From JAICXG01 sp963801255 (GTDB taxonomy: Bacteria; Verrucomicrobiota; Verrucomicrobiia; Chthoniobacterales; UBA10450), in contig CAWDEC010000007.1 of NCBI GenBank assembly GCA_963801255.1, forward strand, positions 62,001 through 126,000: a stretch of 64,000 nt of DNA, given 5' to 3'. Position 1 is the stretch's first letter; every line of letters starts with the position of its first letter. The notes beneath the pieces are model-generated. The model saw only the letters and a program-made list of their open reading frames with translations, made no database searches and had not been told where the DNA came from. The translations under genes and the position numbers were made by a program. Of the stretch, positions 24,947-34,934 are shown in pieces.

Positions 24947-25811
24947 CCATCTCGATCGTGCGCTTCACATCGCTGGAAGTCCCCAGACTAACGATTCGCA
25001 CTACCTGGTCGTTAACGCTGACCAGGCCTGAACTGGTGAGGAGAAGAAACTGCTGTGGAGTAAATCCGAGCGCAAGCCCAACCTGCTCCAGCGATTGCAT
25101 AGGCGTATCATCCGCAGTGCCATCGATTCCGTCCGGTCCGCGGCGATATTGGAGATAGCGATCGACAATCTGTTCGTTAAAGCCGGGAAGCGAGAGAAGC
25201 ACATCGCGATCGGCCCAGATGAGATCGATCGGGCCGCTGCTGTAAAGGGTAAAATCGGCGTCCCAATCTTTGCGCGAAGTAAATTTTTCCCAGCCTCTCA
25301 CCTGCTTGAGCTCTTCCACTCGCTGGAGGAGAGCATTTTTCGGCTGATAACCGGGTTCGCTCTCGGCCCCGTTCAGACGCGGGATATCGTCCGGATCAAC
25401 GAAGTCGAGCAGGCAATCCATCATCCGATCGCGTTCATTGATGTCGACGCCTTTGACCTCAAGATATTTTCGCAGGATCTCGAGCCTCTGCGGATTTTCT
25501 CCGGAAAGAATCCAGTTCAAGTGAAGCCGGCCGCCCTCGCCGAGGATTCGCACATTGTAGGATTGATTCTTGCCTAACGAGCGATGCAAGGCGGCGGAAT
25601 CCGTGGATGACACTTGCGGATTGGTAGCTACTTCCGCGCCCGATGCCGCCATGGCCTCAGCCTCGAGCGTACGGTTCGCGTCACCCGTTAGGGCGAGTTG
25701 CGCGTTAATATCGATCGCCCAGGAGATGACCATGGCACTGAGAAGGAAAAGCGCCCAGAGCGCCAGCATGAGTGCGGCGCCTGAGCGTTTTCCAAGTGAG
25801 CGGCGTTTCAT
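24897..25811 (-). CDS. gspK: Type II secretion minor pseudopilin GspK
   Basis: A 304-residue protein of GspK length. N-terminal hydrophobic helix (GAALMLALWALFLLSAMVIS) preceded by a short basic leader, where GspK characteristically lacks the strict Glu5; the large domain holds paired helix-hairpin regions (DINERDRMMDCLLDFVDPDD and WADRDVLLSLPGFNEQIVDRYL). GspK caps the pseudopilus tip with GspI and GspJ. It is the fourth of the minus-strand genes H-I-J-K. A copy of the 9-mer lies at 25572-25580, read SLGK. Confidence 0.9.
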   Translation of the reverse strand: MKRRSLGKRSGAALMLALWALFLLSAMVISWAIDINAQLALTGDANRTLEAEAMAASGAEVATNPQVSSTDSAALHRSLGKNQSYNVRILGEGGRLHLNWILSGENPQRLEILRKYLEVKGVDINERDRMMDCLLDFVDPDDIPRLNGAESEPGYQPKNALLQRVEELKQVRGWEKFTSRKDWDADFTLYSSGPIDLIWADRDVLLSLPGFNEQIVDRYLQYRRGPDGIDGTADDTPMQSLEQVGLALGFTPQQFLLLTSSGLVSVNDQVVRIVSLGTSSDVKRTIEMVVRKTATPQILRWKEF

Positions 25812-25814
25812 GTT

Positions 25815-26441
25815 CTAGTACGGTGTGCGTCGCAAAGGCACGATCGCCACCCAGGGCACCCGGGCGCCAGCGCGCTCAATCGTTAGGCGGACAAGGTGCG
25901 GCAGAGTGCCACGATCGGTCCAGCGATCCACCCAGGCGTTAAGGCGCGGATCGAAATAACGAATTTCCAGACTCTTGATATCGCTCAAGAGCGGCACCCA
26001 GATTTTATTGTCTGGCACCGGGTTGGTTTCGTCTTCCGACTCACGGACCACGCCCAAATCCATCGCCTTGCCTTTCTCCATCGGACGCAGGCGCATCGTC
26101 ACGGAATACTGTCCGCTTGCATAACGAGTAAAGAGTCCGGGACCGGCTGAACAAATCCAGGTCATCTCGTCTCGCGAGCGCCCCTCAAATTTGAAGGGCT
26201 CACCGAGCAACGTTCCCTGCCCGGATGGGAGCTCTTGAAATTGATCGGTCAATATCCTATCCAGTCCCTCGAATTGGGCGTTGATTTCGTTCACTTCGCT
26301 AGAAACCTGGACCGCCATAACATTGGCGCTCACGAACCGGAAGATGGCCAGCGCCATCATCCCAAGGATCGCCACCGCGAGCACGATCTCGAGGAGCGTG
26401 AACCCGCGATGTCGCCTCGCCTTAACCGGCGCGGTAAACAT
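25815..26441 (-). CDS. gspJ: Type II secretion minor pseudopilin GspJ
   Basis: A 208-residue pseudopilin with leader and cleavage motif RGFTLLEIVLAVAILGMMAL (Glu5 present) and the GspJ domain (RILTDQFQELPSGQG, DIKSLEIRYFDP). ATG 26441 starts a short leader; the frame is open upstream but overlaps gspI. Overlap with gspI is 20 nt, gap to gspK 3 nt: a tight operon. Copy of the 9-mer at 25880-25888, read LT. Confidence 0.9.
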   Translation of the reverse strand: MFTAPVKARRHRGFTLLEIVLAVAILGMMALAIFRFVSANVMAVQVSSEVNEINAQFEGLDRILTDQFQELPSGQGTLLGEPFKFEGRSRDEMTWICSAGPGLFTRYASGQYSVTMRLRPMEKGKAMDLGVVRESEDETNPVPDNKIWVPLLSDIKSLEIRYFDPRLNAWVDRWTDRGTLPHLVRLTIERAGARVPWVAIVPLRRTPY

Positions 26442-26820
26442 AAAAGACAAGCCGTTTGCTTTGCTGCACCCCGCCGCGCGTCCATTCGGCATCCAGCATC
26501 ACCCGTGTGATCCCACCGATGATGGTGTTGTCTGCTTCTTCCAGGTCTTCCGGCGTCGCCTTCTCGATGAGCCTGACCGTTCCATAGCCGGTATCGATCT
26601 TTGTCTCCCGGGAGGAATCTGGTTTGATCGGACTCGATTGGATTTCCGCCATGCGATTGGCGAGCAACTGCCGTACACGAGCTTCTTCCGTTGCCAGTTG
26701 GCTGGCGGTAATGCAATTTTGCACGGCACGGCCGAGCGTAAGCACACCGATGACGAAGATCGTTAGGCCAAGCATAACTTCGTAGAGAGCGAAGCCGCGT
26801 CGGCGATTATTGGGATGCAT
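26422..26820 (-). CDS. gspI: Type II secretion minor pseudopilin GspI
   Basis: A 132-residue pseudopilin; leader RRRGFALYEVMLGLTIFVIG with Glu5 and a compact GspI domain (LATEEARVRQLLANRMAEIQ). GspI nucleates the tip complex. The motif reading FALYEV is a slight variation of FTLLEV. The stop overlaps the gspJ start by 20 nt and the start overlaps gspH by 14 nt. Copy of the 9-mer at 26760-26768 (LT reading inside the membrane helix). Confidence 0.9.
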   Translation of the reverse strand: MHPNNRRRGFALYEVMLGLTIFVIGVLTLGRAVQNCITASQLATEEARVRQLLANRMAEIQSSPIKPDSSRETKIDTGYGTVRLIEKATPEDLEEADNTIIGGITRVMLDAEWTRGGVQQSKRLVFYVYRAG

Positions 26821-27280
26821 ACTTTATTATCTGCGGGTGCCCGGTGAGCGGCGAATAATTCACCTCCCAGGATCCTGGCGGTCCCTTAAACGTGATGGTG
26901 GCTGGTTCACAGCCGCCAGACGGCCAGAAAATCCATTGCGCAAACGGGCCTTTCTCGAGCGCCGCCGGCAGGCGCAGGATGTAGGCATAGCCTTTCTCGA
27001 GCACGAGCGTCGCAGTCGGCGTTTTCGGATCATCCTCGGACAAAGCCGCCGGATGCAAAGAGACAGCGCGCTTTTGCCATTCGATAACGTAAGGGCGACG
27101 CTCATGCACGCTGTGGTCCTGCGCCTTGTGCACCAATTGATTCATCGCCTCGAGCGTCCGCTTCAGGCGCTTGTCTGCCAGCACGCCTCGAATGCTCGGC
27201 ACTGCGAGAACCATAATGAGCAGCAGGATGAAAATCGAGATCGCCATTTCGATCAGGGTGAATCCGCCGCGCCGTTTCAT
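26807..27280 (-). CDS. gspH: Type II secretion pseudopilin GspH-like
   Basis: A 157-residue pseudopilin: leader MKRRGG then FTLIEMAISIFILLLIMVLA (Glu5 present), followed by a GspH/FimT-type domain (RTLEAMNQLVHKAQDHSVHE). It is the first gene of the minus-strand arm H-I-J-K-L-M, so a promoter should lie between it and the divergent gene at 27394. No copy of the repeated 9-mer lies in this gene. Confidence 0.85.
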   Translation of the reverse strand: MKRRGGFTLIEMAISIFILLLIMVLAVPSIRGVLADKRLKRTLEAMNQLVHKAQDHSVHERRPYVIEWQKRAVSLHPAALSEDDPKTPTATLVLEKGYAYILRLPAALEKGPFAQWIFWPSGGCEPATITFKGPPGSWEVNYSPLTGHPQIIKYASQ

Positions 27281-27393
27281 GGCCCGAATTTTACGATGTC
27301 GCCGATGAATTCACAACCGGCTGCCCCCGGCGCTTCGATTTCTACCCAGCTCCCGACGGTTACACGCTCAGGACATAAGTGGGCTTCCCTGCC

Positions 27394-27966
27394 ATGAAAG
27401 AATCCTTCACGGAAGCGACGTTTTTCTCCAGTCCGGCGGAATTACGCCAGTGGTTCCGGCGCAATCACCGCAGCCTACCGGAATTGTGGATCGGCTTTCA
27501 TAAAAAACACACCGGAATGCCGAGTATCACGTGGGCCGAGTCCGTCGACGAGGCACTTTGCTTTGGGTGGATCGACGGTATTCGCAAGGGTATCGATGCC
27601 GCCAGCTACAAAATTCGTTTCACGCCACGCCGCCGCGGGAGCATCTGGAGCAAGATCAACATTGGGCGAGTTGAAGCACTAACGAAAGCGAAGCGGATGC
27701 ATGCATCCGGTCTGGCCGCATTCGACCTGCGCCGCGAAAACAAATCTGGCATCTACGCATACGAACAACGCAACCACCAGCTGCCCGAACCTTACGCGGG
27801 CAAGTTGCGCAAGAACAAGAAGGCCTGGGACTTTTTCCAAGCCCAGCCGCCTTCCTATCGCAAGACAATTGCCTGGTGGGTCGTGAGCGCAAAGCGGGAC
27901 GAAACCCGAAATAAACGCCTGAATACGTTAATCTCTGAATCCGGCGCCGGCCGTCGTCTGCGCTAA
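27394..27966 (+). CDS. YdeI/OmdA family protein
   Basis: A 190-residue soluble protein. The YdeI signature is strong: ELWIGFHKKHTGMPSITW, ESVDEALCFGWIDGIRKG, FTPRRRGSIWSKINIGRV and a C-terminal YRKTIAWWVVSAKRDETR. Family members affect envelope properties or bacteriocin resistance in some bacteria; biochemical function is unknown. ATG 27394 begins the usual N-terminus; a GTG at 27379 is possible. Confidence 0.9.
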   Translation: MKESFTEATFFSSPAELRQWFRRNHRSLPELWIGFHKKHTGMPSITWAESVDEALCFGWIDGIRKGIDAASYKIRFTPRRRGSIWSKINIGRVEALTKAKRMHASGLAAFDLRRENKSGIYAYEQRNHQLPEPYAGKLRKNKKAWDFFQAQPPSYRKTIAWWVVSAKRDETRNKRLNTLISESGAGRRLR

Positions 27967-28017
27967 GATCTCTCATCATTCCAGTTGAAGGGCGTGGGAA
28001 CGGTTACAAACTACGCG

Positions 28018-31000
28018 ATGCAAAAAATCTTTGGCGCGGCCTGCCGCTCGTTTTTGCCCGTGGTGTTCGCTTTCTCCCTGGTTCTCGGCCTAACGAACGC
28101 AGGCGGCGCTGATCGTCACAAGGAACGAGCCAAAAAAAATAAGCCGGAAGCTCCCGCACCGACCGCTTCCGCTTCCCCGCAAGCTTCGGCCACAACCACG
28201 CCGTCTTCATCACCCACTGCCGCGCCGCTCGACGAGACTAAACCACTCTTCGATCCGAAACTCTGGAGTGGGATGCAATGGCGGGAGGTTGGTCCCTATA
28301 GGGGTGGCCGAGCGCTCGCGATCGAAGGCGTCCCGGATGAACCGAACACCTACTACTTTGGCGCCGTGGCCGGCGGCATTTGGAAGACAACCGACGGCGG
28401 AGCAAACTGGAAACCCATTTTCGACAAGGAACACTCCATCTCGTCGATCGGTGCGCTTGCTGTCGCGCCGAGCAATCACAACGTTATTTATGCTGGTACA
28501 GGTGAAGGTTCCTTGCGCGGCGACATCACCTACGGCAACGGCGTTTATAAATCGACCGATGGTGGCCGTAACTGGCGGCATGTCGGACTGAAGGACAGTC
28601 GGCACATCGGCGCTCTCATCGTTCATCCCGAGAACCCAAACATTGTTTTCGTTGCCGCGGTCGGCCACGCCTTCGGGCCTAACGAGGAGCGCGGAGTCTA
28701 TCGCACAACCGATGGCGGCGTGACGTGGAAGAAAGTCCTGGGCAAAGACGCAAACACGGGCGCTATCGACGTCGTTTTCGACCCGCACAATCCGACCACA
28801 CTCTTCGCCGCGCTTTATCAGATGCGACGACAGCCCTGGTTTTTCTCCAGTGGCGGCGAGGGCAGCGGACTCTATCGCTCGACGGACGGCGGTGATACCT
28901 GGCAACATCTCACCGGTCATGGTCTGCCCGAAGGAATCCTGGGGCGCATCGGCGTAACTGTTTCGGGCGCTGACTCGGGTCGAGTTTACGCCATCATCGA
29001 AGCCCAGGAAGGCGGCATCTTCCGGTCGGACGACGGCGGCAATACCTGGCAAAAAATCAACGACGATCTGCGCTTCCGCCAACGTGCCTGGTACTTCAGC
29101 AAGATTTACGCGGACCCGCAGGCGGTCGATAAATTGTACGTCGTCAACACGGGACTCTTCCGCTCCATCGACGGCGGCAAGACCTTTAAGCTCCTGCCCG
29201 CGCGGCATGGCGATCATCATGGATTGTGGATCGACCCCAGGAATCCTGATCGACTCGGTAACGCCAGCGACGGCGGCGCCAGCGTCTCAACCAATGGCGG
29301 CGAAAACTGGACGACGCTCGATAACCAGCCGACCGCGCAGTTTTACCACGTCGCAGTCGATAATGCCTTTCCGTATCACATCTACGGTTCGCAGCAGGAC
29401 AATTCGAATGTCGGCATCGCCAGCCGCGGCGAAAGCGGAATGATTGAGCGGCAGGATTGGTTTCCAGCCGGCGGCGGCGAATGCGGTTTCGTCGTGCCCG
29501 ATCCACGCGACTGGCACGTGATCTACTCTAATAGCGAAGGTTACATCGTTCGATATGATAAATCGAAGGAACAGAGCCAGGAGATCAGCGTCTGGCCTCT
29601 CGATAACTCTGGGCACGGAGCAGAGGACCTGAAACATCGTTTCCAATGGGTCTCCCCTCTTCTCATTTCAACTCATGATCCCGACACGCTCTACACAAGC
29701 GGCGAAGCGGTTTTCAAATCCACCGATCAAGGTCGTAGCTGGACTGCGATCAGCGAAGACCTCACTCGCAACGACAAGAACAAACAAAAACCAAGTGGCG
29801 GCCCGATTCAGAACGACATCACGAGCGTGGAATATTATGACGTCGTTTTCGCCCTCGCCGAGTCACCGCTGAAAAAAGGAATGCTTTGGGCCGGCACCGA
29901 CGACGGTCTCCTTCACGTTACGACGGATGACGGCGCCACCTGGCTCCGTGTCACGCCCAACATGCCGGAGTGGAGCTGTGTCAGCCTCATCGACCCTTCG
30001 CATTTTGATTCCGCGATCGCTTACGTGGCGGTCGACCGCCATCGGCTCGACGATTTTAAACCCTACATTTTCAAAACCGGCGACACCGGTCGAAATTGGA
30101 CCGCCATCACCAACGGAATTCCGGAAGGCGCCTACGTCCGCGCGGTGCGCGAGGATCCAAAGCGGCGCGGCCTCCTTTATGCCGGCACCGAACTCGGTGT
30201 TTACGTGTCCTTCGACGACGGCGCGCACTGGCAATCGTTGCAATCGAATCTTCCCACCTCGCCGGTCCACGACCTTGTGGTGAAGGATGACGACCTCGTC
30301 GTTGCAACCCACGGTCGTTCCTTTTGGGTGCTCGATAACCTGAGTCCGCTTCGACAGGTTAACGACCAAATCACGCAAAGCGACATGGTGCTGTATCAAC
30401 CGCAGACCGCGGTGCGTCTCCATTACCCTGAAGATGTCGACACTCATCAGGCCGCAGGTGCGAATCCACCAGCCGGCGCAATGATCGATTATTATTTCAA
30501 ACAGGCGCCCAAAGGCGAGGTGACGATTGACATTCTCGATGCGCAGGGCAAAGCGGTCCGTCATCTTTCCAGCAAAGAAAAGAAAGAGGAACAGGAGCAA
30601 CCTCCCGAGTGGCCCGACCAGGTGCAGCCGCAAAAAACAATCCCGGCCAGGGAAGGCATGAATCGCTTTGCCTGGGACCTGCGCTACGACGATCCGGTGC
30701 AAACGCCTGGCGCTTTCTATGCCGGCAGTCCACCGCGCGGACCGCTCGCAATCCCTGGCGACTATCAGGTGCGCCTAACGAGCGGCGGCAAGACCCAGAC
30801 TGTCCCGCTCCATCTGGAAATTGATCCGCGCATCAAGGGCTCTGAGAGTGCGATTCGAAAATCATTCGAGTTATCAGCCCGTGTTACCCAGCGTATTTCC
30901 GATTTGCATCGTGCCATCAACGAAATCCGCGACACGCGCTCGCAAATCGAAGCGCTGCGCAGGCGCGTGGACGATTATCCACGACTGAAGACGGCACTTG

Positions 31001-31388
31001 CCGCCGCCGACGAGATGGAAAAAAAGATGGCGCGGTCGAGGAGAAACTCGTCCAGGTAAAGATGAAAAGCTCGGAAGGCAACCTCGTTTATCCCAATCAG
31101 CTCAACGAAGAATTTTACTCGTTTGGTCACACTATCGAGGCGGATGCCGCTCCCACCGAATCGCAGGAGGAAATTTTCAAGATGCTCGATGGGCAGCTGG
31201 AGGAACAAGCAAAGGCCTGGTCGCAAATCAAGACCGCGGAAGTGGCGAAGATTAATGACCTCGTTAACCAGGCGGATGTTCCTGCCCTTAGCGTCAGCGC
31301 CGCGGCCCAAGCGAGCCCGACGCCGACTCCACCCGTGTCGGTTTCGCCTAACGAAACTCCCGAACCGACCGCAACACCGCCGCACTAG
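28018..31388 (+). CDS. Large secreted VPS10/sortilin-like BNR beta-propeller protein (one-base frameshift near the end)
   Basis: Read through one frame correction it gives about 1123 residues: signal peptide (FLPVVFAFSLVLGLTNAGGA), then a long propeller with repeated Asp-box/BNR motifs (STDGGRNWRHVG, TTDGGVTWKKVL, SDDGGNTWQKIN, STDQGRSWTAIS), a fibronectin-like domain (residues 820-910) and a helical tail. Proteins of this kind are called sialidase-like or VPS10 proteins, but catalytic residues of sialidases are not evident. The frame breaks in an A7 run at 31019-31025; with A8 the sequence continues as DGAVEEKLVQVKMKSS to the stop at 31388. It carries four full copies of the 9-mer. ATG 28018 fits the signal peptide. 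Confidence 0.8.
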
Positions 31389-31469
31389 CCTAACGAAATC
31401 GCGTAAATTACTGGCAGTTGTCTCCGGTAAAAGCGATCATGCTGAGCGGCTGAACGCCGTGTTTTCGCG

Positions 31470-32369
31470 ATGAGCCATTCTCACCACGCAGTCGATTTCG
31501 GTCGCGCCTTTGCCATCGGAATTCTGCTCAACTCCGGCTTTATCATCGCCGAAGTTGTCTTCGGTTTGCTCAGCCATTCCCTGTCGCTCCTTGCCGACGC
31601 CGGACACAATCTTGGCGATGTCATGGGCCTGGTCATGGCTTGGGCGGCAAGTAATCTCGAACAGCGCCGCGCGACGCGACGTTTCACTTACGGCCTGCGT
31701 CGCAGTTCGATGCTGGCGGCGCTTTTCAACGCCATTCTCCTCCTCGTCGGGGTGGGCGCGATTGCGGCGGAAGCGATTCGCCGCCTTGGCCAGCCAGAGA
31801 ACGTTATCGGAGTAACGATGATCTGGGTCGCTGCGGCCGGGGTACTGATTAACGGTGTTACTGCCTGGATGTTCGCGCGCGGACGCGAAGGCGACCTCAA
31901 CATCCGCGGGGCATTTCTCCACATGGCAGCTGATGCCGGTGTTTCGGCCGGAGTGGTCGTCGCAGGTTTCGTTATTTTGAAAACAGGCTGGTCGCTGCTC
32001 GACCCGATCAGCAGCCTGGTCATCGTGGTGATCATTCTCATCGGCACCTGGGGATTGTTGCGCGACTCCGTCAGTCTCGTGCTCGACGCCGTCCCCCGCG
32101 GAATCGATCCAGGAGCGGTGCAAGCTTTTCTCGAGCAACTGCCGGGCGTTGCCGAAATCCATCACCTCCACGTCTGGGGATTGAGCACGACCGAAACGGC
32201 CTGCACCGCGCATGTCGTGAAACGGGAACCGCAACTCGACGATGAGTTGCTCAAGCGCATCGCCGATGAGCTGCACACGCGTTTTGGAATCGAGCATACG
32301 ACGATCCAGTTCGAGCATTGCGACGCACCGGATTGCCCTACGGAACAGGAAAGGCACGCATCAGTTTGA
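31470..32369 (+). CDS. Cation diffusion facilitator (CDF) family metal exporter
   Basis: A 299-residue protein with six membrane helices and a cytoplasmic C-terminal domain. Metal-site motifs HxxxD are visible: LLADAGHNLGDVMG in helix 2 and LHMAADAGVSAG in helix 5. A short His-rich start (MSHSHH) and a C-terminal CDAPDC add possible metal ligands. CDF proteins exchange Zn(II), Co(II) or Cd(II) for protons across the inner membrane. Its stop overlaps the start of the next gene (TGATG). No copy of the 9-mer lies in this gene although its neighbours have several. Confidence 0.92.
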   Translation: MSHSHHAVDFGRAFAIGILLNSGFIIAEVVFGLLSHSLSLLADAGHNLGDVMGLVMAWAASNLEQRRATRRFTYGLRRSSMLAALFNAILLLVGVGAIAAEAIRRLGQPENVIGVTMIWVAAAGVLINGVTAWMFARGREGDLNIRGAFLHMAADAGVSAGVVVAGFVILKTGWSLLDPISSLVIVVIILIGTWGLLRDSVSLVLDAVPRGIDPGAVQAFLEQLPGVAEIHHLHVWGLSTTETACTAHVVKREPQLDDELLKRIADELHTRFGIEHTTIQFEHCDAPDCPTEQERHASV

Positions 32370-33085
32370 TGGCCAACACCATCACGAAGGCGGTTCTGCT
32401 CGCTGCCGGCCGGGGCACGCGCATGCGCGAACTGACGAACGAACTGCCCAAGCCGATGATCGCGGTGCGCGGCAAGCCGATCCTCCAGCATATCATTGAA
32501 GGTTTGCGCGCCGCGGGCGTGACACAGTTCCTGATCATCGTTGGTTATCGCGCCGACGTCGTTAGGCAGGCTTTCGCGGCTGGCAGCCAGCTCGGGGTCG
32601 CGATCGAATATGCGGAGCAACTGGTGCAGGACGGCACCGGCCGGGTCATTGAACTCGGACGGCATTTCACGGGGAACGATTCGTTTGTCTTACACTACGG
32701 CGACATCCTGGTGGATTCATTGAACTACCCGCGCCTAACGAACCTGCCAGGTGAGACTGAAGCGCTCGTGAGCGTGAAGGGAAATGAAGATGTCAGGCAG
32801 GGCGGCGCGGTCTTCGTAAACGAACGTTTTGAATTGATCGACCTTCGCGAAAAACCCAGGCCTAACGAACCGACAAGCCCCTGGTACAACGCCGGGATCT
32901 ATGCCTTTCGCCCCAGCATCTATGAATTTGCCGCGCAGCTCGAACCTTCGCCGCGCGGTGAATATGAGTTGACCGACGCGATCCGCGCCCTTGCTCATTC
33001 CGGAAAAAAAGTCCAGGCGATCGAGCTGAGCGGCGGCTGGGCCGATGTCCGTGACCCGGAGATTCTGGCCAAACTAAATCGTTAG
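32369..33085 (+). CDS. Sugar-1-phosphate nucleotidyltransferase
   Basis: A 238-residue nucleotidyltransferase with the pyrophosphorylase signature AVLLAAGRGTRMRELTNELPKPM, then KPILQHIIEGLRAAGV and a metal-binding Asp region (FVLHYGDILVD). It transfers NMP from an NTP to a sugar phosphate for wall or polysaccharide synthesis; the short length suits MurNAc-1-P (MurU-like) or glucose-1-P enzymes without a trailing acyltransferase domain. Start ATG 32369 overlaps the CDF stop. Three copies of the 9-mer lie inside and a fourth forms the stop (CGT TAG at 33079-33087), next to a one-mismatch copy. Confidence 0.88.
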   Translation: MANTITKAVLLAAGRGTRMRELTNELPKPMIAVRGKPILQHIIEGLRAAGVTQFLIIVGYRADVVRQAFAAGSQLGVAIEYAEQLVQDGTGRVIELGRHFTGNDSFVLHYGDILVDSLNYPRLTNLPGETEALVSVKGNEDVRQGGAVFVNERFELIDLREKPRPNEPTSPWYNAGIYAFRPSIYEFAAQLEPSPRGEYELTDAIRALAHSGKKVQAIELSGGWADVRDPEILAKLNR

Positions 33086-33120
33086 GCGTTAGGCCGGCAG
33101 TTTCGCTGGGAGTCGGCTAT

Positions 33121-33948
33121 TTAACCGGCCTCGCCCAGATCGCCATTTTCCTCCGGTTCCTCTCCAATCTCCTCTTCGATTACCCGTCGACGTCTGGGCG
33201 AAAGGAACGGCCGCAGGAATCCATAAAGCAAATAGGAAAGGAAAATTACCGCGGCCATCCATTGGTAGAACTTCACCGTCACTGCCAGGATCGCGATGAG
33301 GAAAAAGAAACGCGAAATGGAGCGCGTCGTCCGCCAGTTCACCGCTTTGAAACTCGGATAGCGGACCCGGCTAAACATCATGAAGGAAAGAAAGAGCATC
33401 AGCCCCGGCAGGGCGTATTTCCATCGTCCGATCGTGCGCTGACCTTCGTCCAGCCAGAGCATGAAAAGGGTGATCGAGGCAATCACTCCAGCTGCGGCGG
33501 GGATGGGAAAGCCGGTAAAGTTTTTTCCCGATCCGTTCGATGGCCCGGCGGCCGAGACGCAATTGAACCTGGCCAGACGCAACGCTCCGCAAGCCAGATA
33601 AACAAACGCGATCATCCAGCCAAGATTTTGAAACTCGCCGAGCACGATCTGGTAAACGAGCAGGGCCGGAGCCATGCCGAAGGAAACGATGTCGGCTAAC
33701 GAATCGAACTCGCGGCCAAAGGCACTTTCATGACCGCCCAGACGCGCCAGTCGGCCATCGAGTAAATCGAAAATGCAGGCGGCGAGAATGAACCAGATCG
33801 CGTCGTGAAAATCCTTCGACGCTTCGAGAAGATCGATTCGTTGCGCACCGTCGTAAATCCGCAGCACTGCGGCAAAGCCGCAGAAAAGGTTTCCCGCCGT
33901 CATCAAATTCGGCAGCAGATAAATTTTCGGGCTAAGCGGATCGCGCAT
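33121..33948 (-). CDS. pssA: CDP-diacylglycerol-serine O-phosphatidyltransferase
   Basis: A 275-residue membrane enzyme with the CDP-alcohol phosphotransferase motif DLLDGRLARLGGHESAFGREFDSLAD (DGxxAR-x8-Gx3Dx3D) and about eight helices. It makes phosphatidylserine from CDP-diacylglycerol and serine. The start of the protein, PKIYLLPNLMTAGNLFCGF, is typical of the Bacillus-type PssA. It is followed on the same strand, two bases upstream, by the decarboxylase gene, giving the pss-psd pair for phosphatidylethanolamine. One-mismatch motif at 33694-33702. Confidence 0.93.
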   Translation of the reverse strand: MRDPLSPKIYLLPNLMTAGNLFCGFAAVLRIYDGAQRIDLLEASKDFHDAIWFILAACIFDLLDGRLARLGGHESAFGREFDSLADIVSFGMAPALLVYQIVLGEFQNLGWMIAFVYLACGALRLARFNCVSAAGPSNGSGKNFTGFPIPAAAGVIASITLFMLWLDEGQRTIGRWKYALPGLMLFLSFMMFSRVRYPSFKAVNWRTTRSISRFFFLIAILAVTVKFYQWMAAVIFLSYLLYGFLRPFLSPRRRRVIEEEIGEEPEENGDLGEAG

Positions 33949-33950
33949 GA

Positions 33951-34619
33951 TTAGGAAAGCCGTGCGATCGCACTTGCCCCGCCGGCTACACGATCGCCGA
34001 CTTTTACCAGAACCGTAGCAGTCAGCGGCAAAAAAACTTCCGTGCGCGAGCCGAAACGGATCATGCCGAAACGTTCCCCCTTGCGTAAGACATCGCCGAC
34101 CTGCGACCAGCCGACAATTCGCCGCGCGATTGCGCCGGTGATCTGCCTAACGACGAGGGTGGCGCGCGGGTTTTCAAAGGCCCAGGTCATGGCTTCATTC
34201 TTAAGCGAGCAATTCGGATTCCGCGCATCGAGGCACAGCCCTTCGCGATGCTCCCGGTAGACGATGCGCCCATCAATCGGCGCGCGATTGGTGTGAACGT
34301 CAAAAACGGAGAGGAAGATGGAGACGCGGCGCATTGTTTGCCTAACGACCTCGGTCTCCTCGAGATCGGCGATTTCGACTACCACTCCATCTGCCGCCGC
34401 CACCACCACGTCTGGATCGGCCGGCGTCGTGCGCTCCGGATCGCGGAAAAAAACAAATGTGTAGGCGATGAGCGCGAGCCAAAACAGACTGACCCAGGTC
34501 GAAATAAGCAGGCTCAACGTGGCGAGAACGAGGAGCGCGACCAAAATCCAGCGTGCCTCAAAAAGCGTTTGCAAGCGCATGAAGACTTGGAGTGTCGGAT
34601 TCGCCGTTGGGCCGGTCAA
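33951..34619 (-). CDS. psd: Phosphatidylserine decarboxylase (short, PSD-A type)
   Basis: A 222-residue enzyme that turns phosphatidylserine into phosphatidylethanolamine at the membrane. The self-cleavage and pyruvoyl site is the Gly-Ser in RFGMIRFGSRTEVFLP; upstream VVVAAADGVVVEI and SVFDVHTNRAPIDGRI are conserved. Two N-terminal membrane helices (ILVALLVLATLSLLIS, FWLALIAYTFVFF). An internal ATG at 34580 is an alternative start. Copies of the 9-mer at 34145-34153 and 34340-34348, both read VR on the coding strand. Paired with pssA. Confidence 0.93.
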   Translation of the reverse strand: MTGPTANPTLQVFMRLQTLFEARWILVALLVLATLSLLISTWVSLFWLALIAYTFVFFRDPERTTPADPDVVVAAADGVVVEIADLEETEVVRQTMRRVSIFLSVFDVHTNRAPIDGRIVYREHREGLCLDARNPNCSLKNEAMTWAFENPRATLVVRQITGAIARRIVGWSQVGDVLRKGERFGMIRFGSRTEVFLPLTATVLVKVGDRVAGGASAIARLS

Positions 34620-34661
34620 GGCTACCGGCGAGTGGGCGCCGCAGCGCCGGCCTCGCCGTCG

Positions 34662-34934
34662 CTAAGGCATTACCGTCACGCTGGCTGAAAACTCGGAGGT
34701 GCCAGAGGCGCCGTGCCCCGTTCCCGTGGCGGTCGCGGCAACCACCGACCCGACGGCAAGCGAAGCAGAAAAATCCTGATTGAAGGTTGCGTTCCCGCTC
34801 GCGTCCGTCGTTAGGCTTACCGAGCCAATCCACGTCTTGCCTTCACCGTTGCCGGAAGAATCGGCATTTGGGCTGGAGTAAAAATCGACTCGATAAGTTC
34901 GGCGCGGCACGCTGTTCAAACTTCCCTGGATGAC
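34662..34934 (-). pseudogene. Remnant of a beta-helix/repeat secreted protein (C-terminal domain only)
   Basis: The visible coding sequence (VIQGSLNSVPRRTYRVDFYS, GEGKTWIGSVSLTTDASGNA, GTSEFSASVTV) is the C-terminal domain found behind right-handed beta-helix or CSLREAI-type repeats in large secreted proteins. Nothing upstream of 34934 resembles the rest of such a protein; the frame continues to 35105 but with unrelated sequence. It is likely a decayed fragment. A copy of the 9-mer at 34808-34816 encodes LT. Confidence 0.55.

Noticed and set aside
28210..29220. Minus-strand frame of 336 codons opposite the VPS10-like gene
   Set aside because: No domain; BNR motifs and signal peptide lie on the plus strand.
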